A DNA stretch of 64,000 bases, taken from positions 5,491,889 through 5,555,888 of the forward strand of contig VFFE01007605.1 in the NCBI GenBank assembly GCA_008921705.1, in the 5' to 3' direction. Positions 48,856-64,000 of this stretch are shown here, piece after piece; position 1 is the stretch's first letter; each line of letters opens with the position of its first letter. A program made the position numbers and the translations under genes. This DNA is from Burhinus oedicnemus (taxonomy: Eukaryota > Chordata > Aves > Charadriiformes > Burhinidae). Under the pieces are notes generated by a model. The model saw only the letters and a program-made list of their open reading frames with translations. It did not search any database and was not told the origin of the DNA.

Positions 48856-51404
48856 TTTAGTTATTTCACTATTTGTGTGAACAGAAACAGAAAAAATATT
48901 GCTATTCTTTTCATCCCATAGTTTCTAATTAAACTGTTTTGTTTTTTGGCTTTTTTTTTTTGAAGGTAAACTTTTTGGGTGTCTTGTAAAACTATGTGAA
49001 AGACACCAAATGCAAAAAGTACAAAGGAGAACCAAGAGGTGTGTTTTGTTGGGGTTTTTTTTGACCATTTATCCTCTGCATCCTGTCTACAGACACAGGC
49101 AGACACTGGCAGGCAGGAGGCAGAAATCTGCCTCCGACCCTGTTATACTCGGACGGAAAGGGAAACCCTTGCAGTTTCTCAGCAGCAGGCTTGATCTCAG
49201 CTTTGTGCGAGCCGTGCGGCTCCCCTGGGCCCTGGGCTCGCTGTGTCCCCTGTGCTGCTCAGCCACCAGCCCCGGCCCCAGCGATGGCCAGATGCAGCTG
49301 GGAGCATCCCACAGCAGCATCCCTGGCTGCTCCACACATCTGGGGTCACGCTCCAGCCCAGCATCGTGCAGGGCTTGGTGCTGCAACAGGGAGGGGAGCA
49401 CAGGGCGAGGGGCTTTCAGGGTAGAATTTATTACGTATCACCATGTCCACTACGTACACTGCGATGATTTATTTATGCAGGGAAAAGCCAAGAAAATACT
49501 TCCCACTGAGCAGTGCTCCTGACTCTTACATTTAAACAACTTCATAGCCAGGGAATGCATTTTTCCTCTCTCTCTCCCCCTGTGTTTTTCATGATCATTT
49601 GTTAAATATATTACGGCCTGCTGTTTACCTCAACTCTGAAGCTCCGAGGCCTTTCGTGGCTTTATTCCCTCCTGGCATTCTCTAAATAAATCACTGCATA
49701 TTTGCCACAAATCTTATGAGAAGCGACAGGAGTAACATGTGGACCATGTCATCCCATTCCACACGTGCGTACGTGGAAGCGATCTGCTGTGCAGCTACCT
49801 CAGCGGCCACAGCAGCAAGTCGACACGGCTGCGCTGCATCCTCCATCGTCGCGGGACAGGCTGAGCCTGTCCATGGGAGCAACGACTGGCTGGGAAGACT
49901 ATCGCTAGCTGGTACGCAGACAGGAGGATCATTTTCAAATTTAAGCTCTACATCGACTCCAGGTCTGAAACCAAAATAAGAATAGATTTGAGGCAGAATT
50001 AGGCCTTTTAAGCTCAATTAAAGCTCAGGCAGAACATTAAGATCTTCATACTTATCACACGAGTTAAGTTCACTTGATTGCTGCAAATTTATTCCAAATT
50101 AACAGTGGTGCGAAGGAGTGAAGAATTCATCCAGTGATGTGGGCTTGGACCAGTCAATCATTTATAATTGTGATCTTCTTGTCTTTTGTCAATATGCATA
50201 TTTAAAATTTAATTCTGATGCTTTCTTCAGATATGACTGAAATCGCCAGAGATTAAGGAGTGAAATGAGAGGCCTGCTCAATTAAAAAGAAACAACAAAA
50301 AACCCTCCATGCAAATCTTGATATTTAAAGCAGATAATGTTATTTAAACATTAAATAAATGAACAGAAATAAACTGCCCCGTGGCATCAGAATTGTTATC
50401 TTGATTGTGTAAACATGTGAATAAATAAATGCAGTCTAGAAGATACTGAAATCAACAGGAAACATCTGCAGCTCTCAGAAAGCTGTTACTGCATAAAACT
50501 GTGAATCCCCAACCTCCAGATCAAACCTACTATTACATGATAGTTAAGTACATCTAAGTTTAGATAAAAGGATTTAGATTATAAGAATTCCAGGAGAGTA
50601 TAAAATAGCCAGTGAAAACATTAAATCCAATTGCAGCTGATCAAGCAGATGTTCTTGTTACCGAATCATTGCTGCTGAAATCCATACCCTGGGCATTCTT
50701 TTTCCACGTAAGATTATATTCACTGATCTCTTTTCATTCTTTAGCTTTTAAGAACAATACAACTGCTGTGGCTTTTATTCAAATAAAACGTAATGAAGTG
50801 ATTTAATTGTTTCACTGAGGTACACGTTTTTTACGTGAAAAGTTGTTAACTTGCACAAGCGGATTCCACTCACAGCACAGTGCTTCCCTCCAGCTGTTGT
50901 TATAAGTGACATTGCTCTGGTTTGCTTCTGCTGCTTGGGTCTGCCTTCAGGCCACCCCCCCGTACCCCTCCGCAGATTGCTGCCTCTCCAGAACGAGCAA
51001 TCCCATTTTGCGACTGATTAACAGAACCCAGGCCAGGTAATTCCCAAATTTGTTTAACTCAAGGCTGGCTGCTAAAGACAGCGACCTGATTTGCAGAGGG
51101 TTGAGCAAATATTCCTCCAAACAAGAAGCAATCCAAAGCAAAACAAGGACCCTCTCGCGTTGTGTAATCCAAAAGCCCTCAAAGCCACCATCTTGCATGT
51201 ATTTAAAGACTGAAGTAGACCCAAAATATTCAGCGGTGAAACTGTACGTCTGAAAGGCATTGAGAAGATTAAAATACGGAACGCTATTTTTATAATACTC
51301 TAGTCTGATTGTTTCACCTTCTTTTGTAAATAACACATCTCAATGGTTGACGACCGTAAATGAGGCCATCAAAGAGAATTTGATGCATGTTCTTCTAGTA
51401 AAGA

Positions 51405-52788
51405 TGATGAATAAGCAAGCAGCCTATGCTGAGGTAAAAGGAAGAGTAATAAGTGATCAATAAACAAAGCTGCAAGCAAGAGTAACAAAAGTTTTTATGC
51501 ATATATTAGAAGAAAATTAATAGCAAATGACATGACCATCACTTAACAGGGAAGGAGAGCAAGTGCTGCATGATGGTAAGGAGGTTAACATGCCCTTTTT
51601 ATGTGAGCCCTCACCAAAACACCAGCTGTGACCAAACGCTTAAACCCTTAAAAGGGTAAGATGATTTCTGTAAATTGTGTGTCCGTGGAGGCTCATTAAA
51701 CAATACCAGGGGATTCACAGGGAACTGGATAGAGCAATTGCTCAGCCACTGGCAATCATCTTGAGAACGTGTGCAGCAAGTGTGGGGATGGGGCCACAAA
51801 CACTGTAGTTATGGAGGGATAAATAAAGCAGTTTTTAAGAGGAGGACCTGAGGAACAAATGTTAATGCCTATGAGGAGGCTAGAAAATAATTAAAACAAT
51901 CAGTCTGTAAATACATAGAAGAAAACGAGATGATAAGAAACAGCCAATATGGTCTTGTAATGGCGAAAGCAGGTTAGGCTAACCTAGTTACCTTCTTTCA
52001 GGTAACTCGGTCTTATTAAAGATGGGGAAGCAGCAGCTGCGATATCTTGATTTACAAGAAACACAGTTCAGAAAAAAATACTATAAAGGTTGAAAGGTGA
52101 ATGCAAAATCGTGACTGCATCACTGTTAAATGCAGGCAATATACCCCATCCTCAGTCTGCACTATTCACTGTTTTAATCAACTTGGGGGATGAAATGTAA
52201 AGATGGTAACAAAGTGGAAGGCACTGCAATCACTTTGGAGATGGGATTAGAGTTCAAATTCATCTACATAAATTGGAGAAATGATCTGAATTGTTAAGAT
52301 GGAATTCAGTACAGTGCACAACGTTATTTTAAAGAAGAAATGTCAATGCCTATAAACAAGACAGGTAACCGTGGGCTCAGTAACATTTCTGTAGAAGAGG
52401 ATTTGGGGATTGCAGTGGCTACTCAAACAGGGGTTTTTTTTTCTTAGAAAGAGAAGAATGATGGGAATATAGAATGAGTTCACCTTTATGTAAAAGGCTG
52501 CTGCCAAAAGGAAGAGAATAAGCTGTCTTTCATTTCTATTGTGGATAGAATAGTAATAATAAAGTGCATTAAAGGGAGGAAGAAATAAGCCTGACATCAT
52601 GGACCATTTTCTAATCATAAAGTTAGCAAAGCACTGACAAGGTATTCAAGGGAGATTGTGTCATTTCCCTCCAGCTGGAGTTTAAAAGGACAGGTCAGAC
52701 CTATCAGTCAGAATTGAGTTAATCTTGCCTTTACACCAGGTGATGGACTTCTCTGGGTGCCATCCAGACCGACCTTCTACAGCCGAGA
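51405..52788 (+). mobile_element. Ancient, heavily decayed CR1 LINE (linker, RT and 3' region)
   Basis: Ordered blocks follow CR1 ORF2 despite many stops and indels. The pre-RT linker reads about A-S-K-S-N-K-S-F-Y-A-Y-I-R-R-K near 51474-51516, then ACCATCACTTAACAGGGAAG near 51535. GGAGGTTAACATGCCCTTTT near 51580 corresponds to the AEVFNAFF box. CAGCCACTGGCAATCATCTT follows near 51745. KQSVCKYIEENEMIRNSQYG (51895-51954) precedes the RT core. EEDLGIAVA near 52396-52422 matches the EKDLGVLVD box, and a GGAATCTCC-equivalent zone lies near 52660. The 3' UTR counterpart ends near TGGACTTCTCTGGGTGCCAT at 52744-52763. Both ends are approximate. Recognition is by pattern memory; divergence implies an age far greater than that of the CR1 copies at 8995, 13905 and 40881. 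Confidence 0.78.
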
Positions 52789-53519
52789 GCAGAGGAGGAT
52801 GTGGGAACAGGCAGCCTTCACGGGGGAAAACTGGAGTGGCAGCCACGGAGGTGGCCAGGGAACAAAGCATGGGTGTTAATCCAACGGGCGGTGTTAGAAG
52901 ACTGGTGCAACACTGGAGTGCTCTGCATCCAGCCCCACATGCTGGGCCCCACCTGCTCTCCAGTGGTGGAGAAATGGGGCTTCACCATGGACTGCACATG
53001 CTCACCCCAGCCCTGTAACGGGGGACCTGGAGGAAGGGGCTTCCCCCAGGGAACCAAACTAAGTGCTCTCTGGAGGGTGATGAAATGGGGCATCCATATG
53101 ATTTTCAGAGATCAGTTTTGAGACCTTACTTCAGAAAATCTGCATCCAATCCCATGAGTGTGGCCACTAGAGCAATCTTCCTCTGAGTGCAATGAGATGG
53201 TGACAAGCTGGCCAGAAGTCCATGGTTTCACAGTGTACCTGCTGCACAGAGAAACCCATCTGACTTTCCTGGAACAGTCTATTCCAAAAGATAAAAAACA
53301 CTCTTTGTATCCTCAAGGGAAATGTTAACATTTCTCAAATCTCATATAAAATTATTAAAGGTAATTCTGTGCCTTGCAGGCTCAGGACTTTTAAAATAAA
53401 CCAAATGGGTATCTGGCAGAATTTGGGTAAATGAATCTGTAAGAAAGCAGAGTGGCAAGTAATGTGACGTCTGCTGTTGGCATTAGTTAAGTGCAGACGC
53501 TGCCTGCTTTACATCTCCT

Positions 53520-53790
53520 AACCTTGTCTGAACCAGTAATTTTTAATTCGGACAAAACACTGGAATGAGAAAATCATCCTGAATTTAAATGTTTCCATCT
53601 GTGATTCAATAAAGCAGCCGCACTACCAGCAGAGCCTTGCCAAGACGCTAGATTATCTTTTCCTATTGACAATTAACATTTGAACTAGTCGCTAAAACAA
53701 TGATTGACTCATATTAATAAAGTGAAGATTAAATAAATAAAGAAAAAGGCACTGAACTCATTAAAATCCTCCATAACCTGTCATGAGCCT
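53520..53790. promoter_or_regulatory. AT-rich block, candidate conserved non-coding element
   Basis: Non-repetitive AT-rich sequence with stacked homeodomain and AP-1-like cores (TTTTTAATTCGG, GACAATTAACATT, ATGATTGACTCATATTAATAA). Dense motif packing with no repeat similarity is typical of developmental enhancers. There is no direct evidence of conservation. Confidence 0.25.
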
Positions 53791-54897
53791 GTAGTGTTTG
53801 TCTTGATGCTATGAGGACAATATGAGCTTCAGCTTTCCTGGCTAACTGAACATGAACAGGTTAATACACTAAGTTTTTAAGATGGATTTTCATTTCTGCA
53901 GCTTGTATCCTCTACTGAAAGGAAAGTTCTCTATGAACATACTTTTCAGGCTCGGTACATTTCTGAGGTAAGGAGCTGGCATCAATCAATCAACACTGAA
54001 ATTCTTTTCCCTGTGGATGTGGCTTGTCCGAGCGCAGGCTCGGGAGGCTTGGGTCTGACGTTGACTGGAGTAGAGGTACTAGCCAAGTGTCCTAGCCTGT
54101 CAGGTTTCTTTGTAAATGAGGATATTTTTCCAGATTTGCCTGACATAATTATTGGCCAGATATTCATCTTGTTGATTCAGCTAAGTCTCCCATTGAGCTA
54201 AACGGGAATTTTGCCTGAAAAGCAACTGAGAAGCTGGCACCTATCGGAGTGGGATAAATCACACCCCAAGTAAGAACGTCTGGATTTTACCCTGAGGCCC
54301 AAAAGGCCTCGAGTTTGGATTCATAAAAACCGCTGGACATAAGCCTTCGCTGGTGCTTGCTGCCAACGGGCCTGGAGACCCTCTGCCAAGAAGTTCTGGG
54401 CCCAGCGCTCAGCTGGACTGTCACCCTGTGCATCTCCAGTGACCTGCCTCTGACGGGCTGACCAGGGGACGAGCTGCGCAGGAGGAAACCCTGTGCAGGT
54501 CTCAGAAGCAAAATATCCTCCTGTAACGCATTCAGCAACACGAGAGACAAACCACACATTCACAGAGGGGAAAACACACCCTATGCCGCAGGGGCCACTG
54601 GACGCTGTGTGCCGGGGAACGGACAGGCTGAAGAGAGGGAATTTTCCCGACTCCTCATCAGCAGTTAAATCATTATTCTCCAGCCTTGAGAAAACACAGC
54701 TAGGTAAAGAGTGCCTTTGGCAGGGTCTGGTTCAAAGCCTGATGGCAACCTCACGTCACTGCAGCGGCCGCGTGCAGTAGACACAGGCTCGCAGGAACCG
54801 GGGTGGTCTTTCCCAAGGAAGCACAGAACATTTCCTACCTTTGGCTTCAGCTCCTGCATGGACACGGATGCAAGTTCTGTGGCTGAGAAGCAAATAG

Positions 54898-54960
54898 GTC
54901 TGATAGCTCAGTAGGTAAGGCGAGAATCTATCCAAGAAGATTAGATTTTCCTATGCTAAC
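54898..54960 (+). other. tRNA-like fragment, possible decayed tRNA or SINE head
   Basis: TAGCTCAGTAGG at 54904-54915 fits the tRNA D-arm / pol III A-box consensus well, with plausible acceptor bases GTCTGA before it. The expected B box is only faintly echoed at about 54941-54955 (AGATTAGATTTTCC) and the anticodon arm does not fold convincingly. At most it is a relic, and a chance match is possible. Confidence 0.3.
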
Positions 54961-57900
54961 AGCAGAAAAGCAAGAATGTTGGGCAAAAACAAATACAAAT
55001 ATACATGGTAAGAGCATTGTAATTCCAAGAATGATGTGGTAGAGTTTAGTGTGTAAAGAAACAGAGCAACGCCTTCCTTTCTAAAGACACATAATTACAG
55101 TACAATTCTTGAGGAAGGCTTATTCCAGGACTTGTGTCTAATTTTAGACAATCTTCCACTTCACCATTCCCAATAAGGACCAGAGAATCCTCGCTTTTCT
55201 AATGTCAGTACCTCCTGCAATAAAGCAAAGAAATAATAGGAGAAAAAAAATGCCCTTAAGGGCACAAGGCTTGCAATCCTTCCCAAAGCATGGACTGCTG
55301 TTTGGCTAGCGGCCTGCTGGCTTTGATTAGGAAAACACAAAGCTGGCAAACACAATCGACAGACTTTCCAGTTACAAAATCTCCTCCCACTTTCAAACTG
55401 TGTCCCAGAGAGCTGGATTGAGAATTCCCCCCTGGAGAAATACCCCATTATGTTTTGCTGGCATAAAGATGGTCAAAAGCAGCAGGGCTTACACAAATGA
55501 CATACATCTCTTCACTCCATCCCTCATCTACAAAACAGGACAACAGAACTTCCCCATCTCACAGGACACTCGAGGATAACCACAACAAATAATCTGAGGT
55601 CTTCACATCTTGAGGTATTAGGGCTTGCAACTTCTGAACAACAAAAAATATTTTAAAAACTCCTCTGATCCCATACGTTGTGTAAATAAATTATTTTTGT
55701 TCAGAGAGGGATGCTATTTAACTAAATTTTAAAAGTATAGCAAAGGAAGGACGTGTCAGCTTACATGGACAAAAGGTACAGTGCAACAACACAGCATGAT
55801 CCACACCAGGGAAGAGCTTGCCTGTCTGCATCACCCAACAGTTGGAAAGGTAATGAATTACCCAGAGAAAAATTATTTTATGTGCTTTTGGACTGCAGCA
55901 GAAAACAAAGAGACTTCCTGGTAACAAGAAAAAAAAAAAAAAGCTGGTCAGAAGTATTACAGCTTTATACAAAGAATGAGATGTAGCAAAGTTTTCCCGT
56001 TGCCAGGAGTGCTACCCGGCACACACAGCATCTGCGCTGATTCCACAGGCCATGACTGAAATGAATCCCTTCCCCATCAAGGAGAACAGAAACCCAGCTT
56101 GACAACATTAGCGGTTTGACCACCTGGGAATGTAATTGCTATTGGTGTCATGGGAGACAGGCGAGGAGAGGAGAAGGAGGGGAAAGGCTCCCTGATGCTG
56201 AGCTGCACCAGCCCCGAGCCCTGCCTTACAGCACATCAGCAGCATCGCAGTACAGCAGATATATCGCCGTCCATCAGGTATGTTGTACCGCATCAGATAC
56301 GTTGCAGGCCCACCCAGCGGAGAAGCAGGAAACAGCAAGCCCCAGTTACTCCATTCCTTCACTGTTTAAGATGCAGTGTGTAACGTTAACAGCAGACACT
56401 CCAAAGCATCTGGCAGAAGACGGAGACTGAAAGCTTGTCCAGACAAGCCAACAGGCAGAGTGGAGGTGCTCTCTCTTTGGCAAACCCTGCTTCTGTGGTA
56501 TAACATGAGTGACACCACACCCCAAACTGCTGGCTGTTCTTTTGGCTAACATGGTTCCTAAAAAAACATTAACAAAATTTTAAACAATGGTACTGATAGG
56601 AACTAAAGCACCGTTAGTGCATTAGTGAGTGACTCCCTCCCGCTGAGTGAGCCCAGGCTGTGACCCAGCCCAGCCTTCACACCTTGAAGCTTGTGTCCCA
56701 CTGCAACCACTGGTCCCTAGAGGAGCAAGAGCCCCAGTTCCTTTCTGCACAGATTATCCAGTGAAAATGTCCTGGTGCTGATACCTGGAGACAAGCCTAA
56801 GTGTATTCCAGCTTTTTATCACAGACCCAAATGAACGGCCTCTACAGTAACGCAGTCTGGACTGCTCAACTCCATGGAAATAGGCTAATTGCTCTGGAGA
56901 GAAGGCAGTGCAAAGCACGAGCAGCACTGGTGCACAGCGCTGTTGGTGCTCCCCGTCAAATCCAGGATGTTCCTCTCCAGCCGCGAGGATGGAGGAAGGT
57001 CTGGCTTCACACAAAATACCCAATCAGTCCCTGCTTTCTGTGGCTTCTGAAGGTATTCATCCATCACTAAACAAGTAATTGCCCCTCAAGAACAGATGCC
57101 AACACCAGCGCACAGATGAAAGGCATAAAAGCACAGAAAAATCATGCTTTTTAGTAAAGAACGTGCCATGTAATTTGTTGATACTTAAAGAAATATTGCC
57201 TATAGAAACAAACTGAAGTCAGCAGCTGCCTTGTAGCAAAACAAGTGACCTGAAAAACAAAGTCACTGTCAAAACATCAACAAACTGAGACAAGAAATGG
57301 ACAAACTGGGAAAGGTAACTTTTAACTTTTGTAAAATAGGAGTAATGTCAACATTGGGTGTGGTAACAAAAGCGGCTTTAATAAAGCAATACCAGCATTC
57401 GTATTTGAATGCTTTAAGCTGATTAACATGAAAATGTCAAGAGACAATGCAGGACGGAAGCAAGTAATGTTAGTATTTCATCTGAAAATTATATGAGAAT
57501 ACTGATGTTAACAGACTGTGGGGGAGAGTTCAGATTTAGAGAGTAAAAAGAAAAAAAGTCCTACTAAATATGAAAGCCAAATGTGGGAGTAAAGAGTTAC
57601 AGCATACAATCTTGTCATTCTATGTGATGGCAAGATGAAATGGTCTGAAATGTTAACTAAAATTGAAGCAAGATCTAGGACAAAACATTATTACAGAAAA
57701 TCAGTGGAATTGATTTTGGAAAGGCAATAAACAGAGTCAATAGAATCACATTAATTAAAGTACCAGAAACCTGGGATATTTAACACTACCAGTCTAGACA
57801 TAACATTGTGTTTTTATGAAGTCCTCTATGAATGAAAGCATTTGACCTTCTACACCCATCCACTTCTCTCCTGCCCCCAAGAGACTCGTTAGAAATTCAC

Positions 57901-58382
57901 TGTTAAATTCTTCACAATGTGAGCTGAAGAACACAAAATGCTCCTGAAACTCACTGGTCAAACCTCACTGCTCGGGTAGAATGTTCAATATCCTCTACTG
58001 CCAGAACAAGGCCTTTGTGAACCTATATATCTAAACAAATACCTTTCCACATGGTCTTTCCAAACTCAGCAGCTGTATTGCCAGTGCTATACTGAGACAA
58101 GCTAATTTTAATGTTTTTCCTGTGCATTTAGTTTGCTCATGCTGTGGTGAGAGAAAAGGTTATTTATAACAGTTTAACACATAAGTAATCACCCCAGAAG
58201 CTATCTACAGAATCAGTACAAGCTTTAAGAAATAAACCACATTCGTATATGCAAGGTAAGCTTAGTTAGCACATTTCAAAAAAATACAGTATTTGAGTAT
58301 TAGAACCTAATGTGCTCAAGGAAGCATCTGAGCTTATATACTTACTAGAACAATTCTGTATTTAATTAGGCCTCATTAGTAA

Positions 58383-60399
58383 TTTATTTCCACACATACA
58401 GGACATCATGCTCCATCAGCAGGTAATGTTCTTCCTTAAAAAGAGTAAGAACCTTGTGCGCCAGGGCAGATGTGGTCTACTAATCCAAAGACATCAGAAT
58501 TACAGAGTAAAACATTTTGCTAAATAAAATCAACTCGCCACTTTAATTTAGGATTATAATTTGTAATAACATATCAAAGCAGAAAATTATCTGGGCTCTT
58601 GAATTCGCTTCTGGAAAGAAACTGAAGTTTCTTATGTGCATCTGAGTTTTAAAATTCATTGTAACAGCCAGTTACAGTACACAATGCAAGGCAGAATGGT
58701 TTTGTGCATCTGTTTGGTTCTTAAAAGCTTTACACTCATATGACACTTCCCACAACTCCCAGTGACACAAGCAAAAGCTGGCTCTGGCCAACAAAGAAGG
58801 ACCTTGTCAGTAACTTCTAGTGGCACTAGGAAGATATTGTTAGGAGAAAGCGCAAAACTAAGGCAAGAGTGGGCAAAAATGTGTGCTGAGCCTTTGAACA
58901 TATCACCAAGATGAAAGCTTTCCTTTGAAGATGCATTCGCACATTGAGTCTTACCAGAGGGTGTTAACGTAACACGTCTGACCAGTGATTCAACTCCTGA
59001 AGTCTACGAATAGATGATTCCATGGACATGACAGATGAACATCAGACTAACACCTGTGGTAAATTCAATTAAATTTAATCACTTGGATTAAATTGCTGAA
59101 GAATGGTAGTTATAATATAGCACTTTGTTAGAGCTTTTTTATTTCCAAGTCAGGAGCAGGGAATTACTATCTATGTAAGTAACCTCACCCCCCAGTATGA
59201 GTTAAAATATCTGTATCCTTTTCTTGCTTATTTTAAGAATTAGCAAGTGCTTATGTGAAACACAACCATTTTTGCTTTCCCACTTCTCATACTTGTAAGG
59301 CTTCTTGTGACTAACATCAACTAGATTATACTTCTCACGTAAGAGTATTTGTGACTGAAGCAAATATCAAATCCTCTAACTGCATAAACATGATTTTGCT
59401 TCAATATTGAAGTATCTATTTTAGTAACTGAACTCTATTAAAAAAGAAAGATTAGAAAAATCAAACACCTTTTTCAAAATTTAAGGAAAATTTAATCAAT
59501 ATGCCTTAAATTATTTTACAGTAACTACAATACTGACAAGCATAACATTTTCAAAATGGTGTTTTTTCTTGGAAGTACTGCAAAAGAGATTACTCTTCAC
59601 CTACTTGTATGTGCACCATTAGGAAAAGAAACTCTAGTTGAAGTCATTTTCAGAAATCCAAGTTAACATATAGCTACTTAGACATCCAAATGTATTATAT
59701 TTCAAGTGTGACAGAATTACAGATCCCTTTAACTTTTAAGCATCTGTTTTCTAACTCATAATTGAAGTATCTTAAATCCTGAAATACTATCACATCAAAT
59801 GAACAAATAAATGAGGCCAAGGAACTTACGAGTATAATTTGTTAAAATATAGAAAATACCCTAATTGCTTGTGTTTATATTTGTGCATTTTGCTTTTGGT
59901 AAGAGGGGACAGGAAAAAGGTTCCTTATTACTGCAGATTTATTCAAAGAGTACCCCAGATCTATGGCATCTGCAGTTCTGTTAACTTTTTTGGATAAAAA
60001 TCTATCAGTTTGTAACTGCAACCCTTCTCCCTCCCTCACTCCCCTAAAACAAACAAACAAACAAACAAACCAAACACAAACAAAACCACAGCCCTCAAAT
60101 AAACAACCAAAAGTTACTTTTCTAATGATATAGGAATGGGAAAGAAATTACATTAACTTGATAAGCATGAACACTTATTAAAGCTATAGACACCTCAGGT
60201 CAATTGAAAACAGTATTCAAAGTCCTAAAAAAGTGAACACGAGACATTTGTTTTCATTGTTCCAGATGATTCAAAACAGGTCTAAGTTTCGTGACAGCAA
60301 CACTATACAGTTGTTTGCAGCTGTTTCTGGTCCAACTAAACATTCCAAGTAGATGTTTTCATTTTGGCCCACTGGAGTCCAACAGTTTGGACAGTCTAT
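58383..60399 (-). other. YIPF5: Probable YIPF5 3' UTR and downstream flank
   Basis: Directly downstream of the stop codon on the minus strand the DNA is AT-rich and frame-poor, as 3' UTRs are. Candidate AATAAA signals on the minus strand lie at 59938-59943, 59138-59143 and 58383-58388. Any could end the message, and no transcript data fix the choice. An (AAAC)n run at 60046-60071 falls inside this stretch. Confidence 0.45.
60046..60071. repeat. (AAAC)n microsatellite
   Basis: Tandem AAAC units run from 60046, then continue as degenerate CAAA-rich sequence to about 60088. It lies in the likely 3' UTR of YIPF5, where on the transcribed strand it reads (GTTT)n. Confidence 0.85.

Positions 60400-64000
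<3,601 letters not shown>

Larger units (their letters stand above)
42327..51404. other. Intergenic DNA, no supported gene
   Basis: About 9 kb without recognisable exons. GC-rich or CpG-rich patches lie at 45900-46150 (listed), 47700-48230 and 49190-49400. The last two carry overlapping frames on both strands, the longest being 170 codons at 49010-49522, with no known domain. An AT-rich region at 50160-50450 looks like a candidate conserved element. An A16 tract at 48840 is listed separately. Confidence 0.5.
52789..58380. other. Intergenic DNA, no supported gene
   Basis: A GC-rich patch (52790-53060) follows the old CR1. An AT-rich block at 53520-53790 (candidate regulatory, listed) and GC-richer DNA at 54010-54620 come next. 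A tRNA-like A box at 54904 is listed. From about 57000 the sequence is AT-rich and featureless. No recognisable exons. Confidence 0.5.

Noticed and set aside
49010..49522. 170-codon open frame on the plus strand
   Set aside because: GC-rich DNA with a long frame also open on the opposite strand (49087-49401). There is no domain, splice context or recognisable similarity.
57250..57800. AT-rich segment with repeat-like texture
   Set aside because: I suspected an old DNA transposon or LINE ORF1, but found no terminal repeats and no collinear protein blocks.

Overview
This is vertebrate nuclear DNA, almost certainly from a bird. It has very few genes, no operon structure and GT-AG introns. Its repeat set is avian: 5'-truncated CR1 LINEs whose 3' ends run into ATTCTATG-type repeats, and a solo endogenous-retrovirus LTR. 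The only gene I can support is YIPF5, a five-pass ER/Golgi protein of the Yip1 family. Its last three coding exons lie on the minus strand at 60400-63591. The first ~94 codons lie beyond the right edge.

Layout, left to right. 1-6239: non-coding, with a CpG-dense patch near 1890-2050. 6240-7085 (-): an old, decayed LINE of the CR1/L3 type. 8995-9450 (+): a young 5'-truncated CR1. 13905-16430 (+): a 2.5-kb CR1 that keeps broken pieces of endonuclease and reverse transcriptase. 16431-40840: about 24 kb without a recognisable gene, with GC-rich patches, AT-rich blocks that look like candidate conserved elements, a 37-T tract and T/G-rich low-complexity DNA. 40881-41547 (-): another CR1, apparently bounded by a 17-bp direct repeat. 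41671-42321: a 651-bp solo LTR with 5-bp target duplications. 42327-51404: non-coding, with a CpG-rich patch near 45900-46150 and an AATAAA plus A16 signature at 48824-48855. 51405-52788 (+): a very old CR1 copy recognised only by piecewise similarity. 52789-58380: non-coding. 58380-60399: probable 3' UTR and flank of YIPF5. 60400-64000: YIPF5 exons and introns, with an L3-type LINE 3' end at the extreme right.

In mammals YIPF5 neighbours a gene-poor interval towards NR3C1 and is divergent from KCTD16. If that order holds here, the first ~58 kb is this gene desert and the YIPF5 promoter and KCTD16 lie just past the right edge. That is inferred from synteny, not seen. I found no complete new gene system. 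The most interesting items are the deep-time LINE relics, the CR1 with an apparent target-site duplication, the solo LTR, the CpG-dense islands in otherwise gene-free DNA, and the AATAAA plus poly(A) signature. Repeat calls rest on recognising the sequences by eye, not on a database search.
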